A stretch of 64,000 nt of DNA from the NCBI GenBank assembly GCA_014529675.2, contig CP076040.1, forward strand, positions 1,798,001 through 1,862,000, in the 5' to 3' direction. Below are positions 9,676 through 18,185 of this stretch, piece after piece. The DNA comes from Opitutia bacterium ISCC 52 (GTDB taxonomy: Bacteria > Verrucomicrobiota > Verrucomicrobiia > Opitutales > UBA2995). Positions within the stretch are counted from its first letter, which is position 1. Every line of letters begins with the position of its first letter. Below the pieces are notes generated by a model. It made no database searches and was not told the origin of the DNA. It worked only from the letters and a program-made list of their open reading frames with translations. A program made the position numbers and the translations under genes.

Positions 9676-11181
9676 ATGAACACCGATTCAAATCATAATT
9701 CTCATTCAGGTAATAGCGAGTGTCACAACTACACTCAGCTTTCGCAAAACCCGTTGACGATGACTCGCCGGTATTTTTTCGGTAAGGCGGCTAAGGGATT
9801 AGGGGGTGTGGCATTAGCATCTTTGTTGAATGAAAATTTATTGGGGGCTTCTTCGGATGGTAATGGATTGCCCGGGCTGCCTCACTTTGCTCCCAAAGCG
9901 AAACGAGTCATTTATCTCTTTCAGTCAGGTGGCCCATCTCAGCTGGAGCTATTCGATTACAAACCGCAGTTGAATAAGCTTCATGGCCAGGAGGTGCCAG
10001 CTTCGGTATTTAATGGTCAGCGATTGACGGGCATGACTGCCGGACAATCTTCGTTTCCTGTTGCTCGCTCAGTCTATGATTTCAAGCAAGTGGGTGAAAG
10101 CGGGATATGGATGAACACCGAGCTCCTGCCTCACTTGGCAAAGGTCGCTGATGATTTGTGTGTGATCAAATCCATGCACACCGAGGCGATTAACCACGAT
10201 CCGGCTATTACCTTTTTTCAAACCGGTTTTCAAATCGCCGGCCGGCCTAGCATTGGAGCCTGGATGTCTTACGGGCTAGGAAGTGAAAATGAAAACCTTC
10301 CTGCATTCGTTGCGATGACTTCAAGCGGATCCGGGGGTGGTGGGCAGCCCTTATACGATCGTCTTTGGGGTGCAGGATTTTTGCCTTCGAAGCACCAAGG
10401 TGTGAAATTTGCCGGAGGGAAAGATCCCGTCCTGTATTTGAATAACCCTGACGGGATGAGTAGCGAGGTTCGTCGCAAGACACTCGATCACATTGCCGCC
10501 ATGAACCGAATGAAGTTCGATGACTATGGCGATCCGGAAATTGAAACGCGTATCTCTCAATATGAAATGGCTTTTCGCATGCAGACATCGGTCCCTGAGT
10601 TGACCGATGTTAAAAGCGAGCCCGATAGCACTTTCGATTTGTATGGAGAGGATGCGAAGAAGCCTGGTAGCTACGCGAATAACTGTTTGCTTGCTCGGCG
10701 TCTCGTGGAACGCGGCGTTCGGTTTGTGCAGCTCTTTCACCGTGGTTGGGATGCGCACAACAATCTTCCCAGAGTAGAGTCTAGACAATCTGACGATACT
10801 GATCAGCCTACGGCAGGCCTCATTCAGGATCTGAAGCAACGTGGAATGCTGGATGACACTTTGATTGTTTGGGGCGGAGAATTTGGACGCACAGTTTATT
10901 GCCAAGGAGAATTAACACCGGTTAAGTATGGCCGGGATCACCATCCGCGCTGTTTCTCCATGTTTATGGCCGGAGGTGGTATTAAGCCGGGAATGACTTA
11001 CGGTGAAACTGACGAGTTCAGTTATAATATTACGGAGAATCCAGTTAGCGTTCACGATTTACATGCCACCATTTTGAATCAAATGGGCGTGAATCATAAA
11101 AAGCTCACCTACAAGTTTCAGGGGCGTCACTATCGGCTTACGGATGTCCATGGTAAGGTTGTGAAACCGATTCTGATATAA
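9676..11181 (+). CDS. DUF1501 family protein, Tat-exported
   Basis: A 501-residue DUF1501 protein, a sulfatase/alkaline-phosphatase-fold family common in PVC bacteria and encoded beside DUF1549/DUF1553 proteins. The twin-arginine signal [15 protein letters not shown] begins near residue 30, after a polar leader, which matches the family. Characteristic segments are [48 protein letters not shown] and WGGEFGRT, the last being a metal-site-like motif. It probably works with the preceding cytochrome protein in the periplasm; the reaction is not known. A strong ribosome site supports the start at 9676 rather than the internal ATG before TRRYFF. Confidence 0.93.
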   Translation: MNTDSNHNSHSGNSECHNYTQLSQNPLTMTRRYFFGKAAKGLGGVALASLLNENLLGASSDGNGLPGLPHFAPKAKRVIYLFQSGGPSQLELFDYKPQLNKLHGQEVPASVFNGQRLTGMTAGQSSFPVARSVYDFKQVGESGIWMNTELLPHLAKVADDLCVIKSMHTEAINHDPAITFFQTGFQIAGRPSIGAWMSYGLGSENENLPAFVAMTSSGSGGGGQPLYDRLWGAGFLPSKHQGVKFAGGKDPVLYLNNPDGMSSEVRRKTLDHIAAMNRMKFDDYGDPEIETRISQYEMAFRMQTSVPELTDVKSEPDSTFDLYGEDAKKPGSYANNCLLARRLVERGVRFVQLFHRGWDAHNNLPRVESRQSDDTDQPTAGLIQDLKQRGMLDDTLIVWGGEFGRTVYCQGELTPVKYGRDHHPRCFSMFMAGGGIKPGMTYGETDEFSYNITENPVSVHDLHATILNQMGVNHKKLTYKFQGRHYRLTDVHGKVVKPILI

Positions 11182-11213
11182 TAATCGAAGTATGAGTCAT
11201 TGAATGAGATAGG

Positions 11214-11789
11214 GTGATGAAGGCTACTTGGCGCAAACTTTGGATATTGCCTCCAGCTCTTCTTGTGTTGGTGGCAACACTGCAGCTTCTTTTAGTTCAT
11301 TATAAAAATTTCGATCGATGGGAGGGTGGAGGATTCGGGATGTTTGCTTCTGTTGATCGTGAGGCTCTTAGATCGCACCGGCTGTTTGTGCAGACAGATG
11401 AAGGAGAGTTGCCTGCTTTGTTGGTTGATCTCGAAGCTGATCGAAAGCGACTCGTGACTCTGCCTAACACCCGCTTACTGGAGCGAGAGCTTGAGCGAAT
11501 TGCTAACAAGCTATGGTGCCTATGTGAAACAGAGCTTCACTGTTTAGAAGCAATAGATAGAACCTCCTTCAAGCAAGCTGATGTGCTCAAGGTTTTAACT
11601 TCGGATGCCAAAACAGAGCAACTTCCATATCCTCGTTATCCGAAAATGCTGATAGAGTATGGAGATTCGGAATGTGAATCGAATAATATTCCAGGGGTTA
11701 CGGGTCTTCGCCTTGAATTGCGACGGCTTGTTTATAACGGTGATGGGCGATTTAGTACTAGGTTATTGAATGGAGCTTCGAGAGAGTAG
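11214..11789 (+). CDS. Single-pass membrane protein of unknown function, partner of the HTTM-like gene
   Basis: A 191-residue protein with one N-terminal membrane segment (residues ~9-29, WILPPALLVLVATLQLLLV) and a soluble remainder. After the membrane segment comes FDRWEGGGFGMFASVD, a conserved-looking Gly-rich patch. The domain contains a cluster of cysteines (LWCLCETELHC). I do not recognise a named domain. It starts 32 bases after the DUF1501 gene and is followed within 40 bases by a multi-spanning gene, so the two likely form a membrane pair. The start codon is the second of two possible starts (GTG/ATG) in a row. Confidence 0.75.
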   Translation: MMKATWRKLWILPPALLVLVATLQLLLVHYKNFDRWEGGGFGMFASVDREALRSHRLFVQTDEGELPALLVDLEADRKRLVTLPNTRLLERELERIANKLWCLCETELHCLEAIDRTSFKQADVLKVLTSDAKTEQLPYPRYPKMLIEYGDSECESNNIPGVTGLRLELRRLVYNGDGRFSTRLLNGASRE

Positions 11790-11828
11790 GATGCGATCAG
11801 GAGCCCTTCAAATGATGCAAGAACAAGC

Positions 11829-12726
11829 GTGGACCTACCCATTCATAAAATGGTCATGAAGCTCTTGGATCGTTTTCTTAATACCGCTCGAAAGCTAAAG
11901 CCTTTCGATTGTGCTCTCTATCTTACTTTGGTTATATTGGTCATTGAGAGACCGCATGTTCAATCAGTGGTATTATTTAGTGCTATTGGGATAATTGCAC
12001 GACTGCTGTTGTATAGCTGGATATATTGGTCATTGTTAACCATTCTTTTTTATCGTGGTTTCCTGGCAGCCATGGTACGCCGTGCCCAATCATATTTACC
12101 TCCAAGCTTATTGGTGTTTGGCGATAGCTATCTGTTTACGATTTGAGAATAAAGAAGAGCTGCTTGCAAAGTCGGCCCGATGGTTAGCTGGGTTGGTTTT
12201 TCTGTATGCCGTCATTTGGAAGCTGCGTACACCTGAGTTTATCGATGGGAGATTTCTGGAGTTCTCAATTCTTACAGACTTTCGGTTAGCTCCCTTAGCT
12301 GGTATGTTTGGTATTGATATCGAAACCGTAATGCAGAATCGGCAATGGTTGAGTCACTATACCCAAGCAGGTGATGTGATGGGAGACGTCCAGTTGACAG
12401 CAGTTGAAGGGATTAGGGCAGTATCCCTATGGTTGAGTTGGTGGACCATCTTAATTGAATTCGCGGTTGCTCTAGTATTTTTGCTTCCCGATAAGAGAGT
12501 GAAGCTGGGATGCCGCCATGGCTGCTTTTTAGGATTTATTTTTAGCACCTACCTTTTAGCTCCGGTCGTAGGTTTTGGCTGGGCCTTAACAGCTATGGGA
12601 ATGAGTCAAGTCAAGTGTACCTCTAATTTCTTATGGACGGCACTTTATGTGCTTGGCTTTATATTAATTTTTCTGAGCAGAAACCCGGGGTTGGATGCGG
12701 TTTTTCTTCGATTGGGGCTTATGTAA
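11829..12726 (+). pseudogene. Frameshifted multi-spanning membrane protein, HTTM/gamma-carboxylase-like
   Basis: Two overlapping frames together encode one polytopic protein. The first frame (11829-12146) gives helices up to SWIYWSLLTILF, then runs out. The second (open from 12055 to 12726) continues SWQPWYAVPNHIYLQAYWCL and several further helices. Removing one T from the T6 run near 12045-12050 joins them as LTILFIVVSWQPW. The PNHIYLQAYW stretch resembles the W-NH-YL helix of HTTM (vitamin K-dependent gamma-carboxylase-like) proteins. Start could be GTG 11829 or ATG 11850. It is either a recent frameshift mutation, a slippery-site product, or a homopolymer sequencing error. Confidence 0.65.
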
Positions 12727-12737
12727 ATCTCTTTTGA

Positions 12738-13700
12738 TTAAAAAGTTGCAATCGGATTCAAAGGTGAACCCGTTCCACCTTCCACAGGAATTGGAGCCGT
12801 TGTCAGCAGAAATTCGTAACTGCCTAGCTCTTCGCATTGCTTTGCGAGTCGCTCAAGCTCGAGATTGTCCAGGATAGGCACGCCCATCACGTAGAGCATC
12901 ATCATGTGAATAGGTGAGCCGACACCTTCCACTTGCGAAGGGCTTACATCGCTTCCTCCATCGCTACCCATCACGGCGATATCTCGCTCTTTTAACCAGG
13001 GTGCGCAGGAAGCATGAAGTCCGGCTGCTCCAGATGACCAGGGTCCTAGTTCATCGCGGCGAGCCCAGCGACCTGTGTAGAGCAGTACTGCGTCGCCGGA
13101 GCGAATTTTGACTCCCGACATTTTCTCCCAGGCGTCCAGGTCTTCTGGATACAAGGGAGTTCCGGGTTCCAGGTACTTCACGCCTTTTAGTTTGGCGGCA
13201 TCGATGAGCACACCGCGGGTGAATATGCCTTCCTTGGCATTGCGGACATCCAGCTTAGCAGCTCCCTTTTCGGTTACCTCATCAGCGGAAAATCCATTGT
13301 ACAATTTCCCATTGTGCATGTAGTGGCAGAGGGCATCTAAATGAGAGTGTGCGAATCCGTGGTATGAGACTGAGTAATTATCTGAATTCCACTGCTTACC
13401 ATATCCTACCATGGTATGCATGAAGGGACGGGGGTTATCTGGCTCTATGGTTTTGATGACGTCCCTGGCGAGTGAAACCGAAATACCTTTTTTAACGAGT
13501 CCAGCTGCTTCAACGCGTTTGGCGGGGGTTATTAAGTTAAGAGCTCCCTTCTGATCGTCCGCTCCCCAGCGACCCCAGTTTGAGAGCTCGGCGGCCATGT
13601 CCTTAATGTCGTCTGCGTTAAGTTTTTTATGATGGTCTGCTGAAGAAAGAAGGGGGACAAAGACCACCGTACACAGAACGAGACAGAGTCGAAGGCGCAT
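12738..13700 (-). CDS. Exported cyclase-family (kynurenine formamidase-like) hydrolase
   Basis: A 320-residue member of the cyclase family (PF04199), metal-dependent hydrolases that include kynurenine formamidase and isatin hydrolase. An N-terminal signal peptide covers residues ~1-21. The metal-binding motif is FAHSHLDALCHYMHNG (HxHxD followed by His), preceded by a YHGF strand. Other family segments are DAVLLYTGRW and the late VEGVGSPIHMMML. The signal peptide puts it outside the cytoplasm, so a role in tryptophan degradation is unlikely; the substrate is unknown. It is convergent with the membrane gene to the left and 13 bases downstream of an exported TIM barrel gene on the same strand. 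Confidence 0.88.
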   Translation of the reverse strand: MRLRLCLVLCTVVFVPLLSSADHHKKLNADDIKDMAAELSNWGRWGADDQKGALNLITPAKRVEAAGLVKKGISVSLARDVIKTIEPDNPRPFMHTMVGYGKQWNSDNYSVSYHGFAHSHLDALCHYMHNGKLYNGFSADEVTEKGAAKLDVRNAKEGIFTRGVLIDAAKLKGVKYLEPGTPLYPEDLDAWEKMSGVKIRSGDAVLLYTGRWARRDELGPWSSGAAGLHASCAPWLKERDIAVMGSDGGSDVSPSQVEGVGSPIHMMMLYVMGVPILDNLELERLAKQCEELGSYEFLLTTAPIPVEGGTGSPLNPIATF

Positions 13701-13713
13701 AATAAGAATGGGG

Positions 13714-14652
13714 TTAAGAGTCTAAGGCAGAATCCAATTTCTTCAAATACGGAGGGATTTCCTTAAAGGCATCATCTTCTTCAAACTCAAGAACCACGTA
13801 TCCTTGGTAATTGGCTCGTTTGAGGATGTCCGCAATGCGATCAAAATCGGCCGGGTAGCGTTTTCGCTCCGGAGCGGGTGTTTGCATATTCACTTTCACC
13901 TGCACATTTACGGTGTGGAGCGCACAACGCTCGAGATCAATGTAGGGAGTATCGGAAAAGAAGTTTCCGGTGTCCAAGTTGATGCCAATCCATGGACTGT
14001 CGACTTTCTCAATGATTTCAAGCAGCAGGTCCGGCGTAATATCTCCATGATTTTCGACACCTACAAAAACGCCTCGCTCTCCTGCATAATCGCAACAGAC
14101 CTTTAATGATTCGACGGCGTTGTTGATACGGTCGCGTCCCTGGCTGAAGCCCTTTCCGGTTCCAGCAAAAAAGCGGACGTGGCCAGCCCCCAATGCGGCG
14201 GCTTGATCGAGTCCCGCCTTAGCGGCCTCAATCTGGTAATCCAGTTTAATTCCTTTAGGGAGGGAGAAATCGTTGCCAATCGCGGTGCCATGTATGGTTA
14301 CTCCACGAACATAGGCGTGATGCTTGAGCTGGTTGTAATAGGCTAGGTCGGCATCCACGGGAAAGAAGTAGGAGGTGAGCTCTGCTCCGTCGCAATTGTG
14401 ATCTGCGCAGAAGTCGATGAACTTAAACATGTCCATGGGCTTTGAGGCATCGGCAGGTGATTGTGGATTGCCCTTGAACCAGCTAAACTGCTTGCGAAAC
14501 GAATAGGCAGCTAGCGACAGCTTAAAGCGCGGCTGTCCGGGGCGAATAAAGGCTTCCCCGCCAGACAAGGAAAGTGGGAGTGTAGCGCCACCAGCCAAAA
14601 AGGCTGAAGCGAGGGTACTTTTTTGAAGAAATACGCGTCTAGATACTTTCAT
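13714..14652 (-). CDS. Tat-exported sugar phosphate isomerase/epimerase-like TIM barrel
   Basis: A 312-residue xylose-isomerase-like TIM barrel (AP endonuclease 2 family). It begins with a twin-arginine signal (SRRVFLQKSTLASAFLAGG). Barrel motifs include NCDGAELTSYF, GVFVGVENHGD (metal Glu), WIGINLDTGNFF (Asp) and YVVLEFEEDD (Glu), the usual set for a divalent-metal site. It lies just upstream of the cyclase-family gene, and the two probably share a transcript. Two further Tat-type TIM barrels lie in the window (30.8-31.7 and 43.2-44.1 kb). Export suggests action on free sugars, not sugar phosphates; this is inference. Confidence 0.88.
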   Translation of the reverse strand: MKVSRRVFLQKSTLASAFLAGGATLPLSLSGGEAFIRPGQPRFKLSLAAYSFRKQFSWFKGNPQSPADASKPMDMFKFIDFCADHNCDGAELTSYFFPVDADLAYYNQLKHHAYVRGVTIHGTAIGNDFSLPKGIKLDYQIEAAKAGLDQAAALGAGHVRFFAGTGKGFSQGRDRINNAVESLKVCCDYAGERGVFVGVENHGDITPDLLLEIIEKVDSPWIGINLDTGNFFSDTPYIDLERCALHTVNVQVKVNMQTPAPERKRYPADFDRIADILKRANYQGYVVLEFEEDDAFKEIPPYLKKLDSALDS

Positions 14653-14720
14653 GGGGTAGTTATTTTGTTTTTTATAGATTTGATTTCATGCATTCCGCAT
14701 TAGCAACCGTAATTCTTAAT

Positions 14721-14750
14721 TAGCCGCAAAAGAACGCAAAGAGCACAAAA
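14721..14750 (+). repeat. Left arm of the inverted repeat bracketing the GxxExxY gene
   Basis: About 30 bases beginning TAGCCGCAAAAGAACGCAAA and continuing with an A-rich CACAAAA tail. The first 22 bases are identical to the reverse complement of 15186-15207. The motif has a near-10-base period (CGCAAAAGAA / CGCAAAGAGC). It lies 40 bases before the start of the gene. Confidence 0.85.
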
Positions 14751-14790
14751 TTTCTATTTCTTAATGATGCTAAATTCCTAGAATGCATTT

Positions 14791-15171
14791 ATGACTGATG
14801 AAATAAAAATACTGTGTGATACAATAAGGGAAACTTCATATGCCATTCATGAATACCATGGACATGGGCACCTCGAAAAAGTTTATGAAAATGCACTCAA
14901 AAATCGGCTCTCGAGGATGGATCTTAATGTTATTCAGCAACATCCCCTCGAAGTTTTTGATGAAGATGGCACTGTGCTCGGTGAATATTTTACGGACCTA
15001 TTTGTAGAGAAGAAACTAATCGTCGAGATCAAAGCCGTCCGAGCCCTAGCTAGTGAGCATGAAGCTCAGTTAATTGGCTACCTCAAATCTAGCCGCGTCG
15101 AACATGGATTACTGATCAACTTTGGTTCCTTCGAATTCCAGATCAAGAAATTCGTACTCAGCCAACCCTAG
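14791..15171 (+). CDS. GxxExxY family protein, PD-(D/E)XK nuclease-like
   Basis: A 126-residue protein of the GxxExxY family (TIGR04256/PF13366), found in scattered copies in many bacteria and without a proven function. The name motif is present as GHLEKVY (G-H-L-E-K-V-Y). A PD-(D/E)XK-like core can be read: Asp in YFTDLFV, then VEIKA supplying E-x-K, followed by HEAQLIGYLK. This would make it a small restriction-endonuclease-fold protein. It has no operon partner: the only neighbours are two facing arms of an inverted repeat 40 bases upstream and 6 bases downstream. The arrangement suggests a mobile or repeat-associated unit. Confidence 0.88.
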   Translation: MTDEIKILCDTIRETSYAIHEYHGHGHLEKVYENALKNRLSRMDLNVIQQHPLEVFDEDGTVLGEYFTDLFVEKKLIVEIKAVRALASEHEAQLIGYLKSSRVEHGLLINFGSFEFQIKKFVLSQP

Positions 15172-15177
15172 ATCATT

Positions 15178-15207
15178 TTTTGCGATCTTTGCGTTCTTTT
15201 GCGGCTA
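15178..15207 (-). repeat. Right arm of the inverted repeat bracketing the GxxExxY gene
   Basis: This arm reads as the reverse complement of the arm at 14721 over 22 uninterrupted bases (15186-15207), then diverges into an A-rich tail. It begins 6 bases after the GxxExxY stop codon, so the repeat could also act as a transcription terminator-like hairpin only by long-range pairing. Confidence 0.85.
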
Positions 15208-15245
15208 AAAAAAGGGCGGGGAGTATAACCTTCATCGGTCTCACG

Positions 15246-15330
15246 ATCGATAGGTGAAGGAGCGCACATGGGTGCGTGACTGAGCCGGGAGTGAGGAACA
15301 ACCGGCATGTTGGCCCGAGGATGGGGGCAA
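15246..15330 (+). repeat. Structured ~80-bp intergenic repeat, copy 1
   Basis: This stretch closely matches 19368-19450 (roughly 80-85 percent by eye). Shared landmarks in order are GATAGG, GGAGCGCACATG, GGTGCGTGACTGAGC, GAGTG, GGAACA and GGCCCGAGGAT. GCGCACATGGGTGCG can form a short hairpin. No reading frame spans it. It lies between the GxxExxY unit and the KDG kinase gene. Type unknown: a REP-like repeat or a small structured RNA. Confidence 0.7.
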
Positions 15331-15417
15331 TCCGGATATCTGTGAGCTTCAAGTATTTTGCTTTGGTGCAATCACCAAATGAGTCCAATAATTGGCCCCA
15401 TCCGCCCCAGGCAGAAT

Positions 15418-16509
15418 CTACCGGACTACGCGGCCTGATCCGCCAGACTTGATCAGCGCTTCGACTTCCTCTTGGGTGGAGAAGTTGTAGTCTCCATAAA
15501 TCGAGTGGGCCAAGCAGGAGGAGGCTACTGCGAAATCAATGGCTGCTCCTGGCTCAGAAAGCTCCGGTGTATTGAGTGCGAATATGAGTCCAGCGCCAAA
15601 GGAGTCGCCGCCACCCACACGGTCTACAATATTGCGAATTTCAAAGGGCTCATAGTCAGCGCCATTATCGGGCGAGAAAACGCTTTGCTTGCTTTCGGCA
15701 TCGTAAAGCATGGCTCCCCAATTGTTATGCGAGGCAGAAATACTTTCGCGCAAGGTGATCGCTACCTTTTTTACGTTAGGAAATTGGCTTACGATTATTT
15801 CAGCAACTTGCTTGTATTTGGTCGCATCGATCTTTCCGGAATGTACGTCTGTATTCTCAGCGTGGATACTAAGCACATCTGAGGCATCCTCTTCATTGGC
15901 GATTACCACATCTACGTGAGGAAGTATGCGGCGAATTGTTTTTTGGGCCAGATCGTTGGCTGAAGTTCCTGGTTCCCAGCGCCAGAGTTTCTTGCGGAAA
16001 TTCAGGTCACAGGAAACGGTAAGGCCTGCTGCTTTGGCGCGTTTTACTGCTTCCAGGGTTGCCTCTGCGGATTGCTCTGAGAGGGCAGGAGTAATGCCTG
16101 TGGTGTGAAGCCAGCCGGCTCCGTCTGTGATCGCATCCCAATCATAGGCATCGGCTGGAGTCATGCTAACGGATGAGTAATCGCGATCGTAAATGACTCG
16201 GCTAGGGCGCTGGTTGGCGCCAGCTTCTACCCAATAAAGTCCCAGGCGGCCTTCGTCCGTGAGCACGATGCTATCTGAATCCACACCCAGTCCACGAAGG
16301 TTTGCCAGGCAAGCTTCCGTAACATCGTGTTTTGGAAGAGCTGTGACAAAACGAGCTTTGCCACCCAGCATACTTATCGAGGCAGCGACATTGGCTTCTG
16401 CTCCTGCAAAAGTAAGATTAATATCCCCAGGTAGAGTCTGGCGGAAGCGTTTGAAACCGAAAGGGCACAAGCGGCCCATAATTTCACCAAAAGTTACGAT
16501 CGTTTTCAT
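15418..16509 (-). CDS. kdgK: 2-dehydro-3-deoxygluconokinase (PfkB family)
   Basis: A 363-residue PfkB/ribokinase-family sugar kinase that most likely phosphorylates KDG to KDPG. The N-terminal signature is VTFGEIMGRLCP with FAGAEANVAASISMLGG, and the C-terminal signature is DRVGGGDSFGAGLIFAL with the catalytic Asp in GGGD. The length is a little above the 310-340 typical of KdgK. It follows the KDPG aldolase gene on the same strand with an 18-base gap, which fixes the assignment better than sequence alone. The pathway converts uronates or sugar acids to pyruvate and glyceraldehyde 3-phosphate. Likely controlled by the divergent IclR-type gene. Confidence 0.88.
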   Translation of the reverse strand: MKTIVTFGEIMGRLCPFGFKRFRQTLPGDINLTFAGAEANVAASISMLGGKARFVTALPKHDVTEACLANLRGLGVDSDSIVLTDEGRLGLYWVEAGANQRPSRVIYDRDYSSVSMTPADAYDWDAITDGAGWLHTTGITPALSEQSAEATLEAVKRAKAAGLTVSCDLNFRKKLWRWEPGTSANDLAQKTIRRILPHVDVVIANEEDASDVLSIHAENTDVHSGKIDATKYKQVAEIIVSQFPNVKKVAITLRESISASHNNWGAMLYDAESKQSVFSPDNGADYEPFEIRNIVDRVGGGDSFGAGLIFALNTPELSEPGAAIDFAVASSCLAHSIYGDYNFSTQEEVEALIKSGGSGRVVR

Positions 16510-16527
16510 AGGTCTAAAAAATAAAGG

Positions 16528-17172
16528 TTAAATGGAATCAGCAATGGTGCGGGCTTCTCGAGCGTTGGCTTCAATCGTGTCCCAGTCTTCAGCGTTAATA
16601 AAGTCCTTTTTGGCAATCCAGGATCCGCCAATGGCTGAGATGAGCGGAGACTTCAAGTAGTCCACCATATTGGTAGCATTCAATCCACCAAGTGGAATGA
16701 AATCCAGGCCGAGGTGTTGATAGGGAGCAACCATGCTTTGAAGGTGTTTCAATCCTCCGGATGTTTCGGCGGGGAAGAATTTAATCGTTCTGCAACCCAA
16801 CTCAATCGCTGCCTCAATATCGCTGGGGGTCATGATTCCGGGTCCAAACGGAAGGCCGCGATCTTGTGCGTATTTAACGATCTTAGCATTCATACCCGGA
16901 GCTACTCCAAATGCTGCGCCTGCTTCTACCACCTGGTCTACTTGCTCGGTAGTCAGAATGGTGCCTATTCCTGCAAGCATCTCAGGCACTTCAGCTTTAA
17001 TCGCTCTCAGGGCAGGTAAGGCTGCCTCTGTGCGCAAGGTGAGCTCCATAGCTCCTATTCCACCTCGGAGTATGGCTTGGGCTACGGGCACGGCGTGATC
17101 GGCATTGTCGATCACGAGCACAGCCACAACTTTGGATTCTTTGATTTTGGTATGAAGTTCTGCGGGAAACAT
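16528..17172 (-). CDS. eda: KDPG/KHG aldolase
   Basis: A 214-residue class I aldolase that cleaves KDPG to pyruvate and glyceraldehyde 3-phosphate. The Schiff-base Lys is in TIKFFPAET and the general-base Glu in MELTLRTEAAL; GIGTILT and GVAPGMN are also family segments. The frame remains open upstream to 17289, but that would overlap the divergent regulator. The ATG at 17172 gives the family N-terminus (FPAELHTKIKESKVVAVLV) and is preferred. It is first in a two-gene unit with the KDG kinase and is divergent from the IclR gene, with an operator-like palindrome between. Confidence 0.93.
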   Translation of the reverse strand: MFPAELHTKIKESKVVAVLVIDNADHAVPVAQAILRGGIGAMELTLRTEAALPALRAIKAEVPEMLAGIGTILTTEQVDQVVEAGAAFGVAPGMNAKIVKYAQDRGLPFGPGIMTPSDIEAAIELGCRTIKFFPAETSGGLKHLQSMVAPYQHLGLDFIPLGGLNATNMVDYLKSPLISAIGGSWIAKKDFINAEDWDTIEANAREARTIADSI

Positions 17173-17190
17173 GATTTTATTTGGATTATT

Positions 17191-17227
17191 TGTCAGTATA
17201 GTTGACAAAAAAGATTGAATAGTCGAC
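17191..17227. promoter_or_regulatory. Operator-like palindromes between eda and the IclR-type gene
   Basis: The 80-base divergent gap contains TGTCA-N7-TGACA (17191-17207), an inverted repeat, followed by the palindrome GTCGAC (17222-17227). TTGACA at 17202-17207 could double as a -35 hexamer for the rightward gene. IclR regulators often bind short palindromes next to their own gene, so this is a reasonable autoregulatory and eda operator. Inferred from position and symmetry only. Confidence 0.45.
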
Positions 17228-17254
17228 AGCTTGAAAGCTCGCATAGTATTGTCA

Positions 17255-17938
17255 ATGGAAACCAAGCACCTAGCTACCTCTTTATTCAAAGCTCTGGATG
17301 TCCTTACTCTTGTCAGCTCGAAGAGCCCCTCGGGCGTGTTGATTGCTGAAGTGATTGATGGAATGTCACTGCCTCGGAGTAGCCTTATCCGAATATTGGA
17401 CAGTTTAATCCACTACGGATTGGTGGAACGGCTGCCGGATCGTCGCTATGCGGTCACAACCAAATTCTATGACTGGAAGGCGGAGGATGCTGGAGCACAA
17501 TTGAAACGGCACTTCGATCCTTTGATGAAAAAAATCACAAACGAGGTCGGAGAGATGACGGTGCTTGGTCGATTGGTGGGGCGTCGTATTGAGCACATAC
17601 ATTGTGTAGAGCCCGAAATCCGTGTGCGTGTTATTCCACCGGTAGGTCGAAATTTTCAATTACACACCATGGCTATGGGCAAACTGGCATTAACCGTCCG
17701 GCCTGATCTCATTCCCGATGAGGTTTCACCTCGCTTAAAGAAGGAAATAAATGCTGCCACGAAAGAGGGTCATGCCTGGAATCGAGGAGATTCAGAAAAT
17801 GGAATCATTGCTTGGGGAACCTGGTTGGGAGAACCGTCTCCTTTGACTCCGATGATTGCTGTTACCTGGCCGGACTTTCGCTTTTCTGAGAAAGCGCTTA
17901 GGCAAGTGAAGAAGGTTTTGAGGGAGTCTTTGAAGTAG
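17255..17938 (+). CDS. IclR family transcriptional regulator
   Basis: A protein of about 227 residues with an N-terminal winged helix (residues ~5-65: LFKALDVLTLV, LPRSSLIRILDSLIHYGLVER) and a C-terminal effector-binding domain. It probably controls the divergent KDPG aldolase/KDG kinase unit, with KDG or a related acid as effector, as for KdgR-type IclR proteins. A TTG at 17231 is in frame, but the ATG at 17255 fits the family start better. The stop codon TAG is part of a REP element: the last codon plus stop give the GTAG that heads the repeat, so the repeat may define the C-terminus. Confidence 0.87.
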   Translation: METKHLATSLFKALDVLTLVSSKSPSGVLIAEVIDGMSLPRSSLIRILDSLIHYGLVERLPDRRYAVTTKFYDWKAEDAGAQLKRHFDPLMKKITNEVGEMTVLGRLVGRRIEHIHCVEPEIRVRVIPPVGRNFQLHTMAMGKLALTVRPDLIPDEVSPRLKKEINAATKEGHAWNRGDSENGIIAWGTWLGEPSPLTPMIAVTWPDFRFSEKALRQVKKVLRESLK

Positions 17939-17951
17939 CATAGGCATCTTG

Positions 17952-18185
17952 CTAGAACCTTATACACAAGCATTCGCGCAAAGAAAACTAACACAGTTTA
18001 GTATAACCAATAAGGCGCGCATACTCTTGGATGGTAGGGCTCGATCGCCGAGTGAGCCTTCTGATCATGGACCTAACTAAACACAGCGCCCTCGGCGAGG
18101 AGGCCCTACCTATAACGGAATCCAGAGAAGCCTAACGTTCTATAGCCCTTATAATGGCTCAGAATAGATATGTATAAGGCTCTAG
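17952..18185. mobile_element. MITE-like 234-bp element with terminal inverted repeats
   Basis: The left end reads CTAGAACCTTATACACA and the reverse complement of the right end reads CTAGAGCCTTATACATA: 15 of 17 match. Flanks show a 5-base exact or 7-base near-exact duplication (CATCTTG, CGTCTTG). It interrupts a CAGGC-family REP at the IclR gene's stop codon and carries a GGTAGGGC-family REP doublet inside (18032-18110). There is no coding capacity, so mobility would depend on a transposase elsewhere. Confidence 0.6.
18032..18110. repeat. REP doublet, GGTAGGGC family
   Basis: Left arm TGGTAGGGCTCGATCGCCGA (18031-18050) and right arm ending GGAGGCCCTACC (18099-18110) face each other. Each arm holds its own short hairpin with GTAG at the foot. 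It lies within the 234-bp element. A further single arm of the same family ends at 18248 (GCAATTGCCCTACC). Confidence 0.65.

Noticed and set aside
16528-17289. Longer KDPG aldolase starting at 17289
   Set aside because: It would overlap the divergent regulator gene and the palindromes. The extra residues are unlike any aldolase N-terminus.
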